Positions 49,858 through 53,335 of a stretch of DNA of 53,335 nt are shown here, one piece after another (position 1 is the first letter of the stretch; each line of letters begins with the position of its first letter). The notes below the pieces were generated by a model. The model made no database searches. It was not told the DNA's origin and saw nothing but the letters and a program-made list of their open reading frames with translations. A program made the translations under genes and the position numbers. The stretch is from the NCBI RefSeq assembly GCF_039872765.1, contig NZ_JBDPZC010000020.1:1-53335 (forward strand). Reading direction: 5' to 3'. Source of the stretch: Roseateles_B flavus. Its GTDB lineage: Bacteria > Pseudomonadota > Gammaproteobacteria > Burkholderiales > Burkholderiaceae_C.

Positions 49858-50037
49858 AGTCTGCAGCGCCACGGGGTCAGGTCTTGACCCTCAGGGTTAG
49901 CCCCGATCACCGCCCGGCCACCCGACCGGCGTCTTCCGCCCCTTTTCGCCGGACAATGCCAGCGCTCCACCAGGCGAGCCTGCGCCCACGCGAAAGAAGA
50001 ACCAGGGCGCACGGGCCGGGGAGCCCAAGGGGGATTC
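49858..50037. other. Intergenic region before the PKD lipoprotein gene
   Basis: 180 bp without a gene. A weak hairpin GGGTCA-GGTC-TTGACCC at about 49875-49891 may terminate the HtrA gene. A ribosome site AAGGGGG precedes the next start by a few bases. Confidence 0.4.
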
Positions 50038-53000
50038 ATGAAGAAGATGCTGGACGCGGCCGTGCAGGGCCGCTGGAGGGTCGCGAGCCTGGCGCTGGCG
50101 GCCTGCCTGGGCCTGGCCCTGAGTGCCTGTGGTGGGGGTGGCGCCGAGAGCACCAGGCCCACGGAGCTGCCGACGCCACCCGCCCGCCTGTCCCTGCTGC
50201 TGCGCGGCCCGGCCCAGGTGCAGCCGGGCGAGGCCGTCCCGCTGATGGGCAGCCTGACACTCGACAGCGCCCTGCCGGTGCGCACGACGTGGCAGCTGCT
50301 GGAACGCCCCTCGGACAGCCAGGCGACCCTCGCCGGCGAGGGCGGCAGCAGCCGCCTGCTGCGCACCGACACCCCGGGGCGCTACCTCGTGCAATGGACG
50401 GCCGTCCTGGCCGATGGCCAGACGCAGAGCAGCCAGTGGGCGGTCGAGGCGGTCAAGGGCCCGCTGATCCAGACCTCCACCGGCGCGAGCACCCTGCCCC
50501 TGGGCCAGTCCACCGCCCTGGTGGCCGCCGCGGCGCCCTCGGACGAGCTGGGATCGACCGTCTACCGCTGGCGCCTGCTGCAGGCCCCGAGCGGCAGCAA
50601 GGCCAGGCTCAGCGGCGAGTTCGGACAGGAGGTCCGGCTCAGCGCCGACATTCCCGGCAGCTACCAGGTCGAGCTCGAGTCCCGGCAGGGCAGCACGGTG
50701 AGCCGCACGGTCCGCACGCTGTCCGGTGCCGCGATGCCGGAGTTCTGGATCGGCGTGCGTTACGGCTGTACCTCGTTTGTCGAAGGCTGCGGGCTGCCGG
50801 TGGGCAGGCCCACCATGGTCTCGGCCACGGTCCACGGAGCTCCCGACACGCTCGAAGCGAGCTACCGCTGGACCCTGCATAAGGTGCCCGAGAGCAGCCG
50901 CCTGCCAGGCCAGACAAGCCGCGGACCGGCATTCACCTTCACGCCGGACGCCCCCGGAGACTACTGGATCGACGTCGAAGGAGAGGCCAAGGACGCGGTC
51001 CTCCACGGCATGCGAGTCGCCCTCCCGGTGGTCGAGAAGCCCAGGGGACGCATCGAGGGCCCAGGTACCGCCACCGTCGGCCAGACCATCACCCTGGACA
51101 CCTCGGCCAACCGGGACCCTTACGGCAATCCCTTGTCCGGCGTCCATCGTTCCTGGACCGTCGAGAAGGCACCCAAGGGCAGCAGCGCGACCGTGCTGGC
51201 GCCGAACTGGGTCAACGAGACCGCCAAGTTCCGGCCCGACCGGCCGGGGGACTACGTCATCTCGGTAGGCCTCGACACCATGCCGGGCTACGCCAGCTTC
51301 ACGCTGCATGCCACCGGGTCGGACCCGCTGACGGTCTATCCGCCCGGGGTGCAGGCCGCCCTCAGCCCGCTGCTGCCCGGCGAACCGCTGAAGCTGCGGG
51401 CGGAGTCCGCCTCGGAGTTGGGCCACGAGCTGGTGCACGACTGGCGTTTCGGCGACGGCACCGTCGCGCGCGGTGACGAGGTCTCGCACAGCTTCGCCCA
51501 TCCCGGGACCTACCAGGTCCAGGTGACCGTGACCGACACCGTCACCCAGCGCATGGCCCGGCAGCTGCTGCCCATCACCGTGGTGGCCAGCCGCCTGGAC
51601 AACATCCCGGTGGCCCCTTGCAAGTCCGAGTCCTGCCCGGCCCAGGCGCCCGGCGTCTATGCCGGCTCGGGCCTGGGGCGCTGGCAGCTGAACAACGACC
51701 AGCCGCACCCCCAGCTCGTCAACCTCGACATCGAGGGCCTGCCGGCCGGCCGCCAGGTGATGGTCAGCCTCAGCAATGCCTCAGACAACGGAGCAGGAAC
51801 GGCTGAGCTGGGTGTCGTCAGCGGCATCGTGCCCAGCAGCGCCCAGCAGGCCGCCGACTACCGCGCCAGTCTCACGCAGGCCCGGGCGACCCTGCTCAAG
51901 CGGCACGACGAGGCCCATGCCGAACACCTCAAGGGCGAGCGCGAGCTGATGCGGACCCTGGAGTCCTCCGGCCTCCGGGCCAAGCCCGACGGCAAGCGAC
52001 GCAAGGCCCTGCAGGCCTCGGCGCCGCGCCTGCCCAGCGTGGTGCCGGAACTCGGCAGCCAGAGGACCTGGCAGGACACCACCGGCATCGGCCTGCAGTA
52101 CAGCAGCCGGCTGGTCGACAGCTGCACCCTGCCCGGCGGCCGGGCGGTGCTGTTCTGGATGGAAGAGCAGGTGGTCGAGCGGGCGCTGGCGACGAGCGAA
52201 CAGGTGGCCGCCGAGTTCAAGCCCGTGGTCTGCGGCGAGAAAGGCGGTTTCCATCGCCTGCAGCAGCTCCTGGGGGCCGAGATCTACGGGCCTCACGACC
52301 AGAGCAGCTATCTCAAGGACGACACGCTGCAGCCCATCCACGTGCTGCTGGTCGATCCGGGCCCCTCCGTGTACTGGGCAGCCTACGTTCACGGCATCAA
52401 CAAGTTCTTGAAGAAGGACTTCCCTGACAGCAATGAGGCCTTGCTGATGGTGGTGAACGCCCGATTCGTCCAGGTCGAGCTCAACTTCATCAAGTCCGCG
52501 CTGGTGCACGAGTTCATGCACCTGATCAACGACTACCAGCGCACCCTCCTGAACAACTGGCCCGCGCATGACAGCTGGCTGGAAGAGACCACGGCCATGA
52601 TGGCCGAGGACCTGATCTCCTCATCGCTGATCAGCAATGCCGACGGCAGCCGCCACACCGCCATGAGCATGCGCATCGCCAGCTACCAGGCCACCGCCGC
52701 CACGCACCAGTACCTGGGCGGCAGCCATACGGACTACAGCGTGGGCGGCAGCCTTGCGGCCTTCCTGGATCGCCGGGCGGGGGCCCAGCTGCTGCGCGGG
52801 CTGACCTTCGACTGCGCCGATGGCGCCCAGCTCATGAGCAGCCTGCGCTGCCTGGACGAGCAGGCCTTCCGCACCACAGGCGAAGGCCTGGCCACGCACT
52901 ACGCCGCCATGAACGCCAGCCTGGCCGGGTCCGTCAACAGCGACGAGGCCGCGGGCATGGGCATGCCCGCGCTGGTCAATGGCGACATCGACCTCCCGGC

Positions 53001-53178
53001 CATCGACCTCAAGCGGGTGGGATCAGGCCCGCCCATGCGCACCAACGAGCCCTGGACGCTGGCACCGGGCAGCCATGTCTATCTGTGGGACAACGTGGGC
53101 GAAGACGCCGGGGGCCACTACCGCCGCAAGGGCATCAAGGTGCCGCCGGGGCATGTGCTGCAGGTGCTGATCCGCTGA
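50038..53178 (+). CDS. Large lipoprotein with PKD-like domains and an HEFMH metalloprotease motif
   Basis: A 1046-aa exported protein. The lipobox LSAC places the lipidated cysteine at C31, so it should be anchored in the outer membrane. Repeated beta-sandwich domains with a Gly-Tyr/Val pattern (GRYLVQW, GSYQVEL, GDYWIDV, GDYVISV and FAHPGTYQVQVTV, the last a clear PKD motif) fill about residues 45-520. The C-terminal half contains HEFMH (824-828) with acidic residues EE 849-850, in a layout like hyicolysin-type (M30) metalloproteases. Ribosome site and start are clear. Function: surface protease, inferred from motif; family M30 assignment is moderate. Confidence 0.8.
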   Translation: MKKMLDAAVQGRWRVASLALAACLGLALSACGGGGAESTRPTELPTPPARLSLLLRGPAQVQPGEAVPLMGSLTLDSALPVRTTWQLLERPSDSQATLAGEGGSSRLLRTDTPGRYLVQWTAVLADGQTQSSQWAVEAVKGPLIQTSTGASTLPLGQSTALVAAAAPSDELGSTVYRWRLLQAPSGSKARLSGEFGQEVRLSADIPGSYQVELESRQGSTVSRTVRTLSGAAMPEFWIGVRYGCTSFVEGCGLPVGRPTMVSATVHGAPDTLEASYRWTLHKVPESSRLPGQTSRGPAFTFTPDAPGDYWIDVEGEAKDAVLHGMRVALPVVEKPRGRIEGPGTATVGQTITLDTSANRDPYGNPLSGVHRSWTVEKAPKGSSATVLAPNWVNETAKFRPDRPGDYVISVGLDTMPGYASFTLHATGSDPLTVYPPGVQAALSPLLPGEPLKLRAESASELGHELVHDWRFGDGTVARGDEVSHSFAHPGTYQVQVTVTDTVTQRMARQLLPITVVASRLDNIPVAPCKSESCPAQAPGVYAGSGLGRWQLNNDQPHPQLVNLDIEGLPAGRQVMVSLSNASDNGAGTAELGVVSGIVPSSAQQAADYRASLTQARATLLKRHDEAHAEHLKGERELMRTLESSGLRAKPDGKRRKALQASAPRLPSVVPELGSQRTWQDTTGIGLQYSSRLVDSCTLPGGRAVLFWMEEQVVERALATSEQVAAEFKPVVCGEKGGFHRLQQLLGAEIYGPHDQSSYLKDDTLQPIHVLLVDPGPSVYWAAYVHGINKFLKKDFPDSNEALLMVVNARFVQVELNFIKSALVHEFMHLINDYQRTLLNNWPAHDSWLEETTAMMAEDLISSSLISNADGSRHTAMSMRIASYQATAATHQYLGGSHTDYSVGGSLAAFLDRRAGAQLLRGLTFDCADGAQLMSSLRCLDEQAFRTTGEGLATHYAAMNASLAGSVNSDEAAGMGMPALVNGDIDLPAIDLKRVGSGPPMRTNEPWTLAPGSHVYLWDNVGEDAGGHYRRKGIKVPPGHVLQVLIR

Positions 53179-53190
53179 TCCACCCGCCGC

Positions 53191-53212
53191 GGCCGGCCCC
53201 TCGGTTCCGGCC
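53191..53212 (+). terminator. Weak hairpin after the lipoprotein gene
   Basis: GGCCGG (53191-53196) pairs with CCGGCC (53207-53212), 12 bp after the stop codon. No T-tract is seen, and an IS element begins directly after it. Confidence 0.35.
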
Positions 53213-53335
53213 CTAGTTGTGAAGCTTCAATAGGTTGTATCCGGTGTTCATCCGGATTGGGTTTGAGAGACTGGAAGTCGCCAAACACCCAATCCACTCC
53301 AGAGCCAACACCGGATGAACAGCCATAAGCATGCC
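53212..53335 (+). mobile_element. Left end of an IS481-family insertion sequence
   Basis: CCTAGT (53212-53217) holds CTAG, the target core of IS481-type elements. From 53218 the sequence TGTGAAGCTTCAATAGGTTG follows the remembered left end of Bordetella IS481 with only small differences, then runs into a transposase start. Only 118 bp of the element are inside the window. Confidence 0.88.
53315..53335 (+). CDS. IS481-family transposase, N-terminal fragment (cut by window end)
   Basis: The seven codons read MNSHKHA, the usual start of IS481-type DDE transposases. The rest lies beyond the window, so completeness cannot be judged. Confidence 0.85.

Noticed and set aside
1..53335. CRISPR arrays and tRNA genes
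   Set aside because: No regularly spaced repeats of 25-40 bp and no cloverleaf apart from the tRNA-like end of tmRNA were recognised.

Overview
The window is high-GC DNA from a betaproteobacterium, most likely Burkholderiales of the Rubrivivax/Roseateles/Leptothrix type. Supporting signs are a tmRNA whose tag reads ANDEKFALAA, a PEP-CTERM protein, the ubiG-gph-ssrA order, and the RND pump/TolC arrangement. Genus-level placement is inference.

Region 1 (1-8363) is a P4-like integrative satellite element next to the 3' end of ssrA. All its genes lie on the minus strand: tyrosine integrase, a 263-aa unknown, an AlpA-type regulator, a 185-aa unknown, an Ash-like phage protein, a 141-aa unknown, and a 1007-aa PriCT/Toprim/DUF927 primase-helicase. 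It carries three non-coding repeat systems: TACCCGG sites beside the integrase, GTTCCCG iteron-like repeats at 6455-6590, and a duplicated 19-bp palindromic element. The far att end is not in the window. Positions 61-106 resemble the end of an IS21-type element.

Region 2 (8364-27642) is chromosomal core: ssrA, gph, ubiG, an acetolactate synthase divergent from an Lrp/AsnC regulator with two palindromic operators, a Lys/Ala-rich secreted protein, a 2OG-Fe(II) oxygenase, yaaA, and a tetR-MFP-RND-PCMT-like-rhodanese-tolC efflux operon. These are followed on the plus strand by uppP, map, glnD and a left-handed beta-helix acetyltransferase.

Region 3 (27651-43447) is the most striking part: twelve consecutive minus-strand genes, several overlapping by ATGA. 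They encode a TPR/GT41 O-GlcNAc-transferase-like enzyme, a complete type I secretion system (ABC with inactive C39-like domain, HlyD, TolC), homologues of KdnB and KdnA (C8 oxidation and amination of Kdo in Shewanella), a GT2 glycosyltransferase, a NeuB/SpsE-type synthase, an SpsF-type cytidylyltransferase, a 566-aa protein of unknown function, and WxcM/FdtA and FdtB-type enzymes for a dTDP-3-amino-3,6-dideoxyhexose. I infer a system that makes unusual amino sugars, including a terminally aminated ulosonic acid, and builds them into a surface glycan or glycoprotein linked to type I export. No export substrate is in the window.

Region 4 (43674-53178) holds a D-2-hydroxyacid dehydrogenase, a split chromate transporter, a C-type-lectin PEP-CTERM protein, upp, rlmB, a DUF1624 acyltransferase-like membrane protein, an HtrA-type protease and a 1046-aa lipoprotein with PKD-like domains and an HEFMH metalloprotease motif. 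At the right edge an IS481-family element begins, inserted at CTAG. Its transposase is cut after seven codons by the end of the window.
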